Assembly (NCBI RefSeq): GCF_000720175.1
Contig: NZ_JOIX01000056.1
Span: 11,859 to 75,858 of the forward strand
Reading direction: 5' to 3'
DNA from: Streptomyces sp. NRRL S-337
GTDB lineage: Bacteria; Actinomycetota; Actinomycetes; Streptomycetales; Streptomycetaceae
DNA: 64,000 nucleotides
Of this stretch, positions 29,123 through 38,010 are shown piece by piece. The translations under genes and the position numbers were made by a program. The notes under the pieces were generated by a model. It saw only the letters and a list, made by a program, of their open reading frames with translations, was not told the origin of the DNA and made no database searches. How positions within the stretch are numbered: the first letter of the stretch is position 1; each line of letters starts with the position of its first letter.

Positions 29123-29968
29123 ATGGAGCATGAGGTGTACGTTCCGTTTCCCGTCCGGACCGTGCGGCAGGCGCTCACCGATCCGGAGCGGGTGGCGCGC
29201 TGTGTCCCCGGAGTCCAGCTCGACGCCGATGCCGCCCCGCACCGCCCCGAGGGCCGGCTGCGGCTGCGCATCGGAAGCTCCACCATCACCTACCGCGGCA
29301 GTCTCACGGTCGGCGAACCGGCGGACGGCGGCCCCGGCGACGCCGCCACCGCCGAACTGACCGTCGAGGCGAAGGGCACCGAATCCGTGGGCGACGGGGC
29401 GGTCGCGCTCACCCTGACCGTACGGCTGTCCCCGGCCACCGATCCCGGCCCCGGCACCACCCTGGCCTGCGCCGGCACCGTCCACAGCGACGGCCGGCTG
29501 GCCGAGGCCACTGACCGGTCCGCCGAGGCCGCCGGGCGCCGGCTGCTGGACCGGTTCGCCGAGAACCTCGCGGACGACCTGCGGCAGCGCCCGGTGGCCG
29601 AAGGCCCCGCCCGGACCGGGGTCTTGGACGCCGAGGTGCCGCCGCCCTCCCTGGACCCGCTCAGCGACGAGGACGCCATCGAGGAGGCCGACCTGGCCGA
29701 CGCGGGCGACGCCGCCGAGGAGCCCGGGTTCGCCTACGACGACGACCTGGACGAGGTCGCCCCGGCCGAGGCCGCGCACGCCCGCCGCACGATGATCGGG
29801 CGCAGCGCCGAGGAGGTCGACCACGCCCCGCCGCGCGGCCGGTACGCGCCGGTGCCCGCACCCGAGCCCAACGCCACCTCGCTGACCCTGCGCTGGGCGG
29901 CGCCGGCCGCCGCGGTGGTGCTGGCGTCCGCCGTCGTCGTCAGCCGGGTGCTGCGCCGCCGCCGCTGA
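29123..29968 (+). CDS. CoxG-like SRPBCC protein with C-terminal membrane anchor
   Basis: The 281-residue protein has at residues 1-150 an SRPBCC ligand-binding fold of the carbon monoxide dehydrogenase subunit G type (YVPFPVRTVRQALTDPERVARCVPGVQL, GSLTVGEP, DRSAEAAGRRLLDRFAENLADDL). An acidic linker follows, then a C-terminal helix (WAAPAAAVVLASAVVVSRVL) with a basic RRRR end. It likely binds a hydrophobic ligand near the membrane. No CO dehydrogenase genes are nearby, so the name refers to fold only. The ATG at 29123 replaces a longer frame without a ribosome site. Confidence 0.8.
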   Translation: MEHEVYVPFPVRTVRQALTDPERVARCVPGVQLDADAAPHRPEGRLRLRIGSSTITYRGSLTVGEPADGGPGDAATAELTVEAKGTESVGDGAVALTLTVRLSPATDPGPGTTLACAGTVHSDGRLAEATDRSAEAAGRRLLDRFAENLADDLRQRPVAEGPARTGVLDAEVPPPSLDPLSDEDAIEEADLADAGDAAEEPGFAYDDDLDEVAPAEAAHARRTMIGRSAEEVDHAPPRGRYAPVPAPEPNATSLTLRWAAPAAAVVLASAVVVSRVLRRRR

Positions 29969-30026
29969 CCGCGACCCCCGGCGACTTCCCCCGGCGCGGC
30001 CCGGCACACCGCTAGGGTCGGGCCCC

Positions 30027-30875
30027 GTGAGTACCGACAACACCACGCAGGGCGGCGCGCCGGACGGGGTACGGCTGGCCGCCGGAGACACCGAAGTGAC
30101 CGTCCGGCCGGACCGCGGCTGCCGGATCGAAAGCCTCCGGGTCGGCGGTACGGAACTGCTGCGGCAGGGCGACAAGTACGGCTGTTTCCCGGTGGTTCCG
30201 TGGTGCGGCCGGCTCGCGCACGGCGAGTTCCGCAACGGCGGCGAGCTGCACCGCATGCCGCTGAACGCCCCGCCGCACGCGATCCACGGCACCGGCCGCG
30301 ACCTTTGCTGGCACACCGCCCGCACCGGCCCGACGGAGGCGGTCTTCACCTACGACCTCGCCGACCCGGCGGCGCCCTGGCCGTACCCGGGGCGGGTCAC
30401 CCAGCTCGTCCAGCTCGGCGCGGACGGCACCTCGCTCACCCTCACCATGGGCGTCGAGGCGACCGGCGACTCCTTCCCGGCACAGGCCGGCTGGCACCCG
30501 TGGTTCCGGCGGAACCTCGGCGAGGGGAGGGACGTACACCTCGACTTCCTGCCCGAGTGGCAGGAGGAGCGGGGCCCCGACCACCTCCCGACCGGCCGCC
30601 GGATCACCCCGCGGCCCGGCCCCTGGGACGACTGCTTCGGCGTGCCGCGCGGGGTGGCCGCCACCCTCACCTGGCCGGGCCGGCTGGAACTGAAGGTCAC
30701 CAGCCGCGCCGAGTGGGTGGTGGTCTACGACGAGCAGGAGGCCGCGGTCTGCGTCGAGCCGCAGACCGGCCCGCCCAACGGCCTCAACACCCTGCCGCGC
30801 CTGGTCACCCCCATCGACCCGCTGGAGATCTCCATGACCTGGAGCTGGCGGAGCCTGTCCGGGGACACCGCATAA
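30027..30875 (+). CDS. Aldose 1-epimerase family protein
   Basis: The 282-residue galactose mutarotase-like beta-sandwich has CFPVVPWCGRLAHGEFRNGG (substrate-binding Arg), HAIHGTGRDLCW and FPAQAGWHPWFRRNL with the two catalytic His regions, and VCVEPQTGPPNGLN with the catalytic Glu near 255. It interconverts anomers of a hexose or hexose phosphate. It starts at GTG 30027 and lies 10 bp before pyrE, so they may share a transcript. Confidence 0.85.
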   Translation: MSTDNTTQGGAPDGVRLAAGDTEVTVRPDRGCRIESLRVGGTELLRQGDKYGCFPVVPWCGRLAHGEFRNGGELHRMPLNAPPHAIHGTGRDLCWHTARTGPTEAVFTYDLADPAAPWPYPGRVTQLVQLGADGTSLTLTMGVEATGDSFPAQAGWHPWFRRNLGEGRDVHLDFLPEWQEERGPDHLPTGRRITPRPGPWDDCFGVPRGVAATLTWPGRLELKVTSRAEWVVVYDEQEAAVCVEPQTGPPNGLNTLPRLVTPIDPLEISMTWSWRSLSGDTA

Positions 30876-30885
30876 GCTCGGGACC

Positions 30886-31428
30886 ATGAGTGACGACGTG
30901 CGCGGCGAGCTGCTGCAGCAGATCAAGGACAAGGCCGTGGTGCACGGCAAGGTGACGCTTTCCTCCGGCAAGGAGGCCGACTACTACATCGACCTGCGCC
31001 GGATCACCCTGGACGGCGAGGCCGCGCCGCTGGTGGGGCAGCTGATGCTGGACATCACCGCCGACCTGGACTACGACGCGGTGGGCGGGCTGACGCTGGG
31101 CGCCGACCCGGTGGCGACCTCGATGCTGCACGCCTCCGCCGCGCGCGGCCGGCGGCTGGACTCCTTCGTCGTCCGCAAGGCCCAGAAGGCGCACGGCATG
31201 CAGCGTCGCATCGAGGGCCCGGACATCACGGGCCGCCGGGTCCTGGTCGTCGAGGACACCTCCACCACCGGCGGCTCCCCGCTGACCGCCGTCGAGGCGG
31301 CCCGCGAGGCGGGCGCCGAGGTCGTCGCGGTGGCCACCATCGTCGACCGCGGCGCCGCGTCCGCGATCGCCGACGCCGGACTGCCCTATATCACGGGCTT
31401 CCAGCTCGCCGACCTCGGCCTCGCCTGA
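30886..31428 (+). CDS. pyrE: Orotate phosphoribosyltransferase
   Basis: The 180-residue protein has the OPRTase layout: HGKVTLSSGKEADYYIDLRRITLDG near residue 20 (PRPP and orotate binding), GGLTLGADPVATSML, and the PRPP loop RVLVVEDTSTTGGSPLTAVEAARE near 118-135. It makes OMP in pyrimidine synthesis. The other pyr genes are not in this window. The stop is followed by a hairpin that contains a parS site. Confidence 0.95.
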   Translation: MSDDVRGELLQQIKDKAVVHGKVTLSSGKEADYYIDLRRITLDGEAAPLVGQLMLDITADLDYDAVGGLTLGADPVATSMLHASAARGRRLDSFVVRKAQKAHGMQRRIEGPDITGRRVLVVEDTSTTGGSPLTAVEAAREAGAEVVAVATIVDRGAASAIADAGLPYITGFQLADLGLA

Positions 31429-31497
31429 GGGCCGTCCGGCACCCGGCGCTGACGCGGACGTACCGCGCTGACCTGGGGATTCGCCGAGGGGTGGCCG

Positions 31498-31511
31498 GTT
31501 TCACGTGAAAC
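31498..31511. promoter_or_regulatory. parS (ParB binding site), copy 1
   Basis: GTTTCACGTGAAAC is the core of the Streptomyces parS consensus. It lies in a longer inverted repeat (31487-31520, GGGGTGG at the left and CCACCCC at the right, one mismatch), so it may also end pyrE transcripts. Confidence 0.9.
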
Positions 31512-31645
31512 CGACCACCCCTTTCGCGTGGTGGCCGGATGGGGGAGGTGGAGCAATCCGCGGAGTCTGGGAAGATGTGCTCGGCAACGTCGCCGTCCCA
31601 GGTCAGGGCCAAGAACGCACACCCGCACATACAAGGAGCGGACAG

Positions 31646-32668
31646 ATGCCCATCGCAACCCCCGAGGTCTACAACGAGATGCTGGACCGGGCGAAGGCAG
31701 GCAAGTTCGCCTACCCGGCCATCAACGTCACGTCGACGCAGACGCTGCACGCCGCACTGCGAGGGTTCGCCGAGGCCGAGAGCGACGGCATCATCCAGAT
31801 CTCCACCGGCGGTGCGGAGTTCCTGGGTGGTCAGCACAACAAGGACATGGTGACCGGCGCGGTCGCGCTCGCCGAGTTCGCGCACGTCGTGGCCGACAAG
31901 TACGGCATCACCGTCGCGCTGCACACCGACCACTGCCCCAAGGACAAGCTCGACGGCTATGTCCGCCCGCTGCTCGACATCTCCGCCGAGCGCGTCGCCA
32001 AGGGCCAGAACCCGCTGTTCCAGTCGCACATGTGGGACGGCTCGGCCGAGACCCTCGCCGACAACCTGGCCATCGGCCAGGAGCTGCTCGCCAAGGCCGC
32101 CGCCGCCAAGATCATCCTTGAGGTCGAGATCACCCCGACCGGCGGCGAGGAGGACGGCGTCACCCACGAGATCAACGACGAGCTCTACACCACGGTCGAC
32201 GACGCGCTGCGCACCGCCGAGGCGCTGGGCCTGGGCGAGAAGGGCCGCTACCTGCTCGCCGCCTCCTTCGGCAACGTCCACGGCGTCTACAAGCCGGGCA
32301 ACGTCGTGCTCCGCCCCGAGCTCCTCAAGGACCTCCAGGAGGGCGTCGGCGCCAAGTACGGCAAGACCGCGCCGTTCGACTTCGTCTTCCACGGCGGCTC
32401 CGGCTCCACCGAGCAGGAGATCGCCACCGCGCTGGAGAACGGCGTGGTCAAGATGAACCTCGACACGGACACGCAGTACGCGTTCTCCCGTCCGATCGCG
32501 GACCACATGTTCCGCAACTACGACGGTGTGCTGAAGGTCGACGGCGAGGTCGGCAACAAGAAGACCTACGACCCGCGCAGCTGGGGCAAGCTGGCCGAGG
32601 CCGGCATGGCCAAGCGGGTGACGGAGGCTTGCGCGAACCTTCGCTCGACGGGCACGAAGATCAAGTAA
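31646..32668 (+). CDS. fba: Class II fructose-bisphosphate aldolase
   Basis: The 340-residue protein starts at ATG 31646 behind AAGGAGCGG. Class II motifs: FAYPAINVTSTQTLHAAL, the zinc ligands in VALHTDHCPKDKLDGYVRPLLD near residue 95, EITPTGGEEDGV, and FVFHGGSGSTEQEI near 250. It cleaves fructose 1,6-bisphosphate in glycolysis and gluconeogenesis using Zn2+. It is the only aldolase in view and is preceded by the parS site rather than an operon partner. Confidence 0.95.
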   Translation: MPIATPEVYNEMLDRAKAGKFAYPAINVTSTQTLHAALRGFAEAESDGIIQISTGGAEFLGGQHNKDMVTGAVALAEFAHVVADKYGITVALHTDHCPKDKLDGYVRPLLDISAERVAKGQNPLFQSHMWDGSAETLADNLAIGQELLAKAAAAKIILEVEITPTGGEEDGVTHEINDELYTTVDDALRTAEALGLGEKGRYLLAASFGNVHGVYKPGNVVLRPELLKDLQEGVGAKYGKTAPFDFVFHGGSGSTEQEIATALENGVVKMNLDTDTQYAFSRPIADHMFRNYDGVLKVDGEVGNKKTYDPRSWGKLAEAGMAKRVTEACANLRSTGTKIK

Positions 32669-32710
32669 CGCGCCGTCCCCTCCCGTGAGGGGGTGGAAGA
32701 ACGGTGTGTG

Positions 32711-32738
32711 GGGGCGGGCGTCTGCGGGCGTCCGCCCC
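32711..32738 (+). terminator. Probable terminator after fba
   Basis: GGGGCGGGCG pairs with CGTCCGCCCC (one wobble) around an 8-nt loop, followed by TTCGTCGT. Confidence 0.55.
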
Positions 32739-32779
32739 TTCGTCGTGCGAGGGGCCCGGTTGGCGGGCAGGCTCGGGCT

Positions 32780-34333
32780 ATGGGTGACGTGGGGCTGAGG
32801 TCCTCGCAGGGCCGGTGGGTGTTGCTGACCGCCGTGCTGGGGTCCGGGATGGCGATGCTGGACAGCACCGTCGTCAATGTCGCGCTGCCGCGGATCGGGC
32901 AGGATCTGCATGCCGATCTGGCGGTGCTGCAGTGGACGGTGACCGCCTATCTGCTCACCCTCTCCGCGCTGATCCTGCTGGGCGGGGCGCTGGGGGACCG
33001 GTACGGGCGGCGGCGGGTCTTCGTCATCGGGGTGGTCTGGTTCGCCACGGCCTCGCTGTTGTGCGGGCTGGCGCCGCAGGCCGGGGTGCTGATCGCGGCC
33101 CGGGCGTTGCAGGGGGTCGGCGGGGCGCTGCTCACGCCCGGTTCGCTCGCCCTGATCCAGGCGGTCTTCCGGCCGGACGACCGGGCCCGGGCGGTCGGTG
33201 CCTGGTCCGGGCTGGGCGGGGTGGCCGCGGCGATCGGCCCGTTCGTGGGCGGCTGGCTGGTGGACGGGCCCGGCTGGCGCTGGGTGTTCTTCGTGAACGT
33301 ACCGCTGGCGCTGGTGTGCGTACCGGTGGCGCTGCGGCACGTCCCCGAGACCCGGGAGCGGGACGCGGAGGCGCGCCGCGGGTTCGACGTGGCGGGCGCG
33401 GTGCTGGGCGCGCTGGCGCTGGCCGGGGTGACGTACGCGCTGATCTCCGCGCCCGGCCGGGGTCTCTCGCCCGGGGTGGTCGTCCCCGCGGTGGCCGGTG
33501 TGTTGCTCGGGGTGGCCTTCGTCCGCGTCGAGGGGCGCCGTACGGACCCGATGCTGCCGCCCTCGATCTTCCGCATCCGCCTGTTCTCCGCGATCAACGC
33601 GGTGACGGTGTGCGTCTACGCGGCGTTCAGCGGCTTCTTCTTCCTGGCCGTCCTCCAGTTCCAGGTCGTCGTGGGCTATTCGGCACTCCAGGCCGGCGTC
33701 GCCCTGCTGCCCACCACGGTGCTGATGCTTCTGCTGTCCGCCCGCTCCGGTGAACTCGGCCAGCGCATCGGGCCACGGATCCCGCTCACCGTCGGACCGG
33801 TGCTGTGTGCCGCCGGGATGCTGCTGATGGTCCGGGTGGGACCGGGCGCCTCCTATTCGGCGGATGTGCTGCCCGCGCTGGTGGTGCTGGGCATGGGAAT
33901 GGTGGCGCTGGTGGCGCCGCTCACCGCGACCGTGCTGGCCTCGGTGGACGTGGACCGGGCCGGTCTGGCCAGCGGCATCAACAACGCGGCGGCCCGGGCC
34001 GCGGGCCTGGTCGCGGTGGCCGCCCTGCCCCTCCTGGCGGGCATGGGCCCCGAGGCGTACCGCTCGGCCGACGAATTCGCCGCCACCTTCCGCCGCGCCA
34101 TGCCCCTGTGCGCCGCCGTCCTCTTGGCCGGCGCCCTGATCGCCTGGCTGACGGTGCGGCCCGCGGCCCGCCCTCCGGCCCCACCCACCAAGGAACCCTG
34201 CCACCCCGAATGCACCTACCACTGCGGAGTGGCCGCCCCGCCTTTGGACCCCGGCGACGAACCACAGCAGCCCCCACCCACCTCCACTTCTCCCCCAACG
34301 GGAAGGGGCGGGCCGGAGGGGCCTGGTTCGTGA
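32780..34333 (+). CDS. MFS drug exporter, DHA2 (14-helix) type
   Basis: The 517-residue protein has about 14 membrane helices. MFS signatures are present: DSTVVNVALPRIGQDL, LGDRYGRRRVFV (motif A) near residue 75, and GPFVGGWLVDGPGWRWVFFVNVPLAL (motif C region with the DHA2-type WRWVFFVN). The C-terminal tail (from KEPCHPECTYHCG) is Cys/Pro-rich with three Cys and a His in a short space. It probably exports a hydrophobic compound by proton antiport. No regulator gene is beside it. Confidence 0.9.
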   Translation: MGDVGLRSSQGRWVLLTAVLGSGMAMLDSTVVNVALPRIGQDLHADLAVLQWTVTAYLLTLSALILLGGALGDRYGRRRVFVIGVVWFATASLLCGLAPQAGVLIAARALQGVGGALLTPGSLALIQAVFRPDDRARAVGAWSGLGGVAAAIGPFVGGWLVDGPGWRWVFFVNVPLALVCVPVALRHVPETRERDAEARRGFDVAGAVLGALALAGVTYALISAPGRGLSPGVVVPAVAGVLLGVAFVRVEGRRTDPMLPPSIFRIRLFSAINAVTVCVYAAFSGFFFLAVLQFQVVVGYSALQAGVALLPTTVLMLLLSARSGELGQRIGPRIPLTVGPVLCAAGMLLMVRVGPGASYSADVLPALVVLGMGMVALVAPLTATVLASVDVDRAGLASGINNAAARAAGLVAVAALPLLAGMGPEAYRSADEFAATFRRAMPLCAAVLLAGALIAWLTVRPAARPPAPPTKEPCHPECTYHCGVAAPPLDPGDEPQQPPPTSTSPPTGRGGPEGPGS

Positions 34334-34468
34334 AGGTAAGGCGAAGCAGTCCACCAACCAGGCCCCGGAGGCCAGGCAGGGGGGAGCAACGGCGAGAAAC
34401 CACCGCGGCGGGAAAGCCGACCACGTGCGCAGGCCCGCCGCAGGCACGCCGTGGGGGAGACTAAGGAC

Positions 34469-34882
34469 ATGCCCATTCACGAAAACCTGCTGGGGGGACC
34501 GCCCCCCACTCATCTCCCCGACGACCCCGGGCCCCGGGAGGCGCTCGCGGCCGGTACCGCGCCGGCCGATGTCGCCGCGAAGTACCCGACGTCCTCCCTC
34601 GCCTGGGCGCAGCTCGCGGACGACGCGTTCGAGGGCGGCCGGGTCGTCGAGTCGTACGCGTACGCCCGCACCGGCTACCACCGCGGTCTGGACGCGCTGC
34701 GCCGGGCCGGCTGGAAGGGCCACGGCCCGGTGCCGTTCGAGCACGAGCCCAACCGCGGCTTCCTGCGGGCGCTGCACGCCCTCGCCCGGGCCGCCGGGGC
34801 GATCGGCGAGCAGGACGAGTACGAGCGCTGCACGCAGTTCCTGAAGGACTCCTCGCCGACGGCCGCCCAGACCCTGGGCTGA
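34469..34882 (+). CDS. DUF3151-family protein
   Basis: The 137-residue protein is an actinobacterial DUF3151 member: NLLGGPPPTHLPDD at the start, then KYPTSSLAWAQLADDAF, SYAYARTGYHRGLDALRRAGW and HEPNRGFLRALHALARAA. The helical, TPR-like pattern suggests a protein-interaction module. The function is unknown. It has its own terminator. Confidence 0.85.
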   Translation: MPIHENLLGGPPPTHLPDDPGPREALAAGTAPADVAAKYPTSSLAWAQLADDAFEGGRVVESYAYARTGYHRGLDALRRAGWKGHGPVPFEHEPNRGFLRALHALARAAGAIGEQDEYERCTQFLKDSSPTAAQTLG

Positions 34883-34918
34883 CCGCGACGCGACGCCGCG
34901 CCCGCGAAGGCGCCCGCT

Positions 34919-34948
34919 GGCCCGCCTGGCCCTCTGACCAGGCGGGCC
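34919..34948 (+). terminator. Terminator of the DUF3151 gene
   Basis: GGCCCGCCTGG and its exact complement surround an 8-nt loop, followed by TTGC. Confidence 0.85.
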
Positions 34949-35057
34949 TTGCACATGCCGGGGACCATTGCGGAAGATGCCCGGTGGGGACCGGGGCCCC
35001 CGTGCCGGAATCGGCAGGGGCGGACCGCTACCCGGAGTACGTTTCGAGGAGACAGCG

Positions 35058-35900
35058 ATGTCCCACGAGGTAACCGGCGGGGCTCAGGAGCCTGAGACCC
35101 CGAACCTCGACTTCGCAGGTACCACCCCGTACGAGGACTACGTCCAGGCGGACGTCCTCACCCATCTCCAGCAGCCGCTCTCCGACGATCCCGGCGAGAT
35201 GGTCTTCCTGGTCACCACCCAGGTCATGGAGCTGTGGTTCACCGTCATCGTCCACGAGTGGCGGACCGCGGCCGAGGCGCTGCGCCGCGACGACCTGCCG
35301 GTGGCCATCGACGCGCTGCGGCGCTCCGCGTACGAGCTGGAGGCGCTGAACGCCGCCTGGAAGCCGCTGGCCAAGCTGACCCCGGCCCAGTTCAACGCCT
35401 ACCGCAGTGCGCTGGGCGAGGGTTCGGGGTTCCAGTCGGCGATGTACCGGCGGCTGGAGTTCCTGCTCGGTGAGAAGTCCGCGTCGATGCTGGTGCCGCA
35501 CCGCGGCGCCCCCCGCGCGCACGCCGAGCTGGAGAAGGCGCTGCACGAGCCGAGCCTGTGGGACGAGGTGCTGCGGCTGCTGGCCCGCCGCGGCCACCCG
35601 GTCCCGGCGGCCGTACTGGAGCGGGATCCCGCGCAGCGCTACGAGCCGGACCCGGCGGTGGAGGCCGTCTGGGCGGAGATCTACGCGGGGGAGCAGGAGT
35701 CCGAGCTGGTCCGGCTGGGCGAGGCGCTGACCGAGGTGGCCGAGCTGGTCTGGCGATGGCGCAACGACCATCTGGTCGCGACCCGGCGGGCGATGGGCGC
35801 GAAAATGGGTACCGGTGGTTCCGCGGGCGTCGCCTGGCTGGAGAAGCGGGCCCGCAAGAACGTGTTCCCCGAGCTGTGGACGGCGCGCAGCCATGTCTGA
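35058..35900 (+). CDS. kynA: Tryptophan 2,3-dioxygenase
   Basis: The 280-residue heme protein has a helical TDO fold: TPYEDYVQADVLTHLQQP near the start, FLVTTQVMELWFTVIVHEW with the conserved ExWF-x-x-x-x-H, GEGSGFQSAMYRRLEFLLG (heme/substrate Ser-Gly region), and WRWRNDHLVATRRAMGAKMGTGGSAGVAWLE containing the proximal His. It opens the indole ring of tryptophan to give N-formylkynurenine. It is first in a three-gene operon with kynU (8 bp overlap) and a hydrolase. Confidence 0.95.
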   Translation: MSHEVTGGAQEPETPNLDFAGTTPYEDYVQADVLTHLQQPLSDDPGEMVFLVTTQVMELWFTVIVHEWRTAAEALRRDDLPVAIDALRRSAYELEALNAAWKPLAKLTPAQFNAYRSALGEGSGFQSAMYRRLEFLLGEKSASMLVPHRGAPRAHAELEKALHEPSLWDEVLRLLARRGHPVPAAVLERDPAQRYEPDPAVEAVWAEIYAGEQESELVRLGEALTEVAELVWRWRNDHLVATRRAMGAKMGTGGSAGVAWLEKRARKNVFPELWTARSHV

Positions 35901-37152
35901 GACCCCCGAGATGCCCGCGGCTCCCATGCCCGGGAGCGAACTGGCGATACGCGCGACGGAGTTGGACGCCGCCGATCCGCTCGCCGCGGTCCGTGAGCGG
36001 TTCGTCCTCGACGACACCGTCTATCTGGACGGCAATTCCCTCGGCGCGCTGCCCCGCGCGGTGCCCGGCCGGATCGCCGACGTCGTCGCCCGCGAGTGGG
36101 GCGAGCTGCGCATCCGCTCGTGGACCGAATCCGGCTGGTGGACCGCCCCCGAGCGGATCGGCGACAAGATCGCTCCGCTGATCGGGGCCGGCCCGGGCCG
36201 GGTGGTGGTCGGCGACTCGACCAGCGTGAACATCTTCAAGGCCGTGGTCGGCGGGGTCCGGATGGCCGGGAAGGGCTGTACGGAGATCCTCGTCGACGCC
36301 ACGACCTTCCCGACCGACGGCTACATCGCCCGGTCGGCGGCCCGGATGACCGGACTCGCGGTGCGGCCGGTGGAGCCGGCCCGGATCGCCGACGAGGTCA
36401 CCGAACGCACCGCGGTCGCGCTGGTCAACCACGTCGACTACCGCACCGGGCGGCTCAACGACCTGCCGTCCATCACCACCGCGCTGCACTCCGCGGGCGC
36501 GCTGGCCATCTGGGACCTGTGCCACAGCGCGGGCGCCCTGCCGGTCGGCCTCGACGCCCACGGCGTGGACCTCGCGGTCGGCTGCACGTACAAGTACCTC
36601 AACGGCGGCCCGGGTTCGCCCGCGTACCTCTACGTCCGCGAGGGGCTCCAGGAACGGTTCGAGTCGCCGCTGCCGGGCTGGAACTCGCACGCCGACCCGT
36701 TCGCGATGGACCCCGGCTACACCCCCGGCGACGGCATCGTGCGCGGCCGGGTCGGCACCCCCGACATCCTGTCGCTGCTGGCGCTGGAGGCGGCGCTGGA
36801 GGCCTGGGACGGGGTGTCCATGGACGACGTACGGGCCAAGAGCCTGGCGCTGACCGACTTCTTCCTGGAGTGCGTGGCCGCCCATGTGCCGCCGGGCCGG
36901 GTCCGGTCGGTCACCCCGGCCGACCACCGGCAGCGCGGCAGCCAGGTGGCGCTGCAGTGCCCGGGGGCCGGTGAGGTGATGGACGAGCTGATCCGCCGCG
37001 GTGTGGTCGGCGACTTCCGCCACCCGGACGTGCTGCGCTTCGGCTTCACCCCGCTCTACACCTCCTTCGCGGACGCGGAGCGGGCGGCGCGGGTGCTCGG
37101 CGAGGTGCTGGGCGCGCAGCCGGACGCGGTGGCGCCCGGGACCGTCGGGTGA
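35893..37152 (+). CDS. kynU: Kynureninase
   Basis: The 419-residue PLP enzyme starts at ATG 35893, overlapping kynA by 8 bp. Motifs: YLDGNSLGALPRAVP, the NHVDYRTGRLND segment, IWDLCHSAGALPVGL with the PLP Asp, and the catalytic Lys in GCTYKYLNGGPGSPAYLYV near residue 235. It cleaves kynurenine to anthranilate and alanine. Together with the neighbouring genes it completes tryptophan to anthranilate, used in catabolism or as an antibiotic precursor in Streptomyces. Confidence 0.95.
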   Translation: MSETPEMPAAPMPGSELAIRATELDAADPLAAVRERFVLDDTVYLDGNSLGALPRAVPGRIADVVAREWGELRIRSWTESGWWTAPERIGDKIAPLIGAGPGRVVVGDSTSVNIFKAVVGGVRMAGKGCTEILVDATTFPTDGYIARSAARMTGLAVRPVEPARIADEVTERTAVALVNHVDYRTGRLNDLPSITTALHSAGALAIWDLCHSAGALPVGLDAHGVDLAVGCTYKYLNGGPGSPAYLYVREGLQERFESPLPGWNSHADPFAMDPGYTPGDGIVRGRVGTPDILSLLALEAALEAWDGVSMDDVRAKSLALTDFFLECVAAHVPPGRVRSVTPADHRQRGSQVALQCPGAGEVMDELIRRGVVGDFRHPDVLRFGFTPLYTSFADAERAARVLGEVLGAQPDAVAPGTVG

Positions 37153-37910
37153 GCGCGGCGGACGAGGAGTCGGCGCTGCTGGGGCTCGCCCCGGTGGCGC
37201 CGGACCGCACGCTGGCCTACGGGCCGCACCCGGACCAGGTCGTCGACCTCTACGGCCCGTGGGGCGCCGCCGCCGGTCCACCGGTGGTGCTGCTGCACGG
37301 CGGGTTCTGGCGCGCGGCCTACGACCGGTGTCATCTGTCGCCGCTGGCCGCCGCGCTGGCCGGGCAGGGGCGGCCGGTCGCGCTCGTCGAGTACCGCAGG
37401 GTCGGTGCGGGCGGCGGCGCACCGGGGACCTTCGAGGACGTGGCGGCCGGCATCGAGGCGGTGGCGGCGCAGGATCCCGGCGCCGGCGGTCCGGTGCTGG
37501 TCGGGCACTCGGCGGGCGGCCATCTCGCGCTGCTCGCCGCGGCCCGGCCCGGCACCCCGCTCGCCCACGTGCTGGCCGTCTCGCCGGTCGCCGACCTGGC
37601 GCGCGCCCATGAGCTGGGCCTCAGCGACGGGGCGGTGGCGGAGCTGCTCGGACCGGCACCCGGTCTGGCGGAGCGCCTGGCCGCCGCCGACCCGATGCGC
37701 CATCCGCCGGCCGGCGTCCCGGTGACGCTCCTGCACGGCACCGACGACCCGGACGTCCCCCTGGAGCTCTCCCGCCGGTACGCCGCGGCGCACCCCGGCA
37801 GCGCCGAGCTGAGGGAGCTGCCGGGCGTCGGGCACTACGCCCCGGTGACACCGGGCACCCCGGCCTGCGCCACGCTGTGCGGGCTGCTGCCGGGGCCCGT
37901 TCCGCGGTGA
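37149..37910 (+). CDS. Alpha/beta hydrolase, probable kynurenine formamidase
   Basis: The 253-residue protein starts at GTG 37149, overlapping the kynU stop. It has an oxyanion-hole motif HGGFWRAAYD (the HGGxW form seen in arylformamidases), the nucleophile elbow GHSAGGHLAL near residue 120, an Asp (DDPDVPLELSRRYA) and GVGHYAP with the catalytic His. The operon supplies the enzymes before and after N-formylkynurenine hydrolysis, and no metal-dependent KynB is beside them, so this is the best candidate for that step. The substrate is inferred from context, not shown. Confidence 0.8.
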   Translation: MSAADEESALLGLAPVAPDRTLAYGPHPDQVVDLYGPWGAAAGPPVVLLHGGFWRAAYDRCHLSPLAAALAGQGRPVALVEYRRVGAGGGAPGTFEDVAAGIEAVAAQDPGAGGPVLVGHSAGGHLALLAAARPGTPLAHVLAVSPVADLARAHELGLSDGAVAELLGPAPGLAERLAAADPMRHPPAGVPVTLLHGTDDPDVPLELSRRYAAAHPGSAELRELPGVGHYAPVTPGTPACATLCGLLPGPVPR

Positions 37911-37942
37911 TCCCCGGCACCGCGCCGACCAGGTAGTACTTG

Positions 37943-37992
37943 AGACGGACCCCGGCAGATCCCCTTCGGTGGGGACGCCCGGCGGTCCGTCT
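37943..37992 (+). promoter_or_regulatory. Structured leader or terminator before the sensor kinase
   Basis: AGACGGACC at 37943-37951 pairs exactly with GGTCCGTCT at 37984-37992, enclosing a second hairpin (TCCCC with GGGGA around TTCGGT). It either ends the kyn operon or forms the 5' leader of the kinase gene 18 bp downstream. Confidence 0.55.
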
Positions 37993-38010
37993 CTGCTTAC
38001 CGTTGTCTGC

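Noticed and set aside
27293..30349. Minus-strand ORF of 1018 codons
   Set aside because: Shadow of the spermidine synthase and CoxG-like genes on the plus strand; low-complexity translation.
31391..34954. Very long minus-strand ORF of 1187 codons
   Set aside because: It lies opposite fba, an MFS gene and DUF3151, all with clear family motifs. Its translation is Arg/Gly/Gln-rich with no domain, the usual shadow of GC-rich genes.
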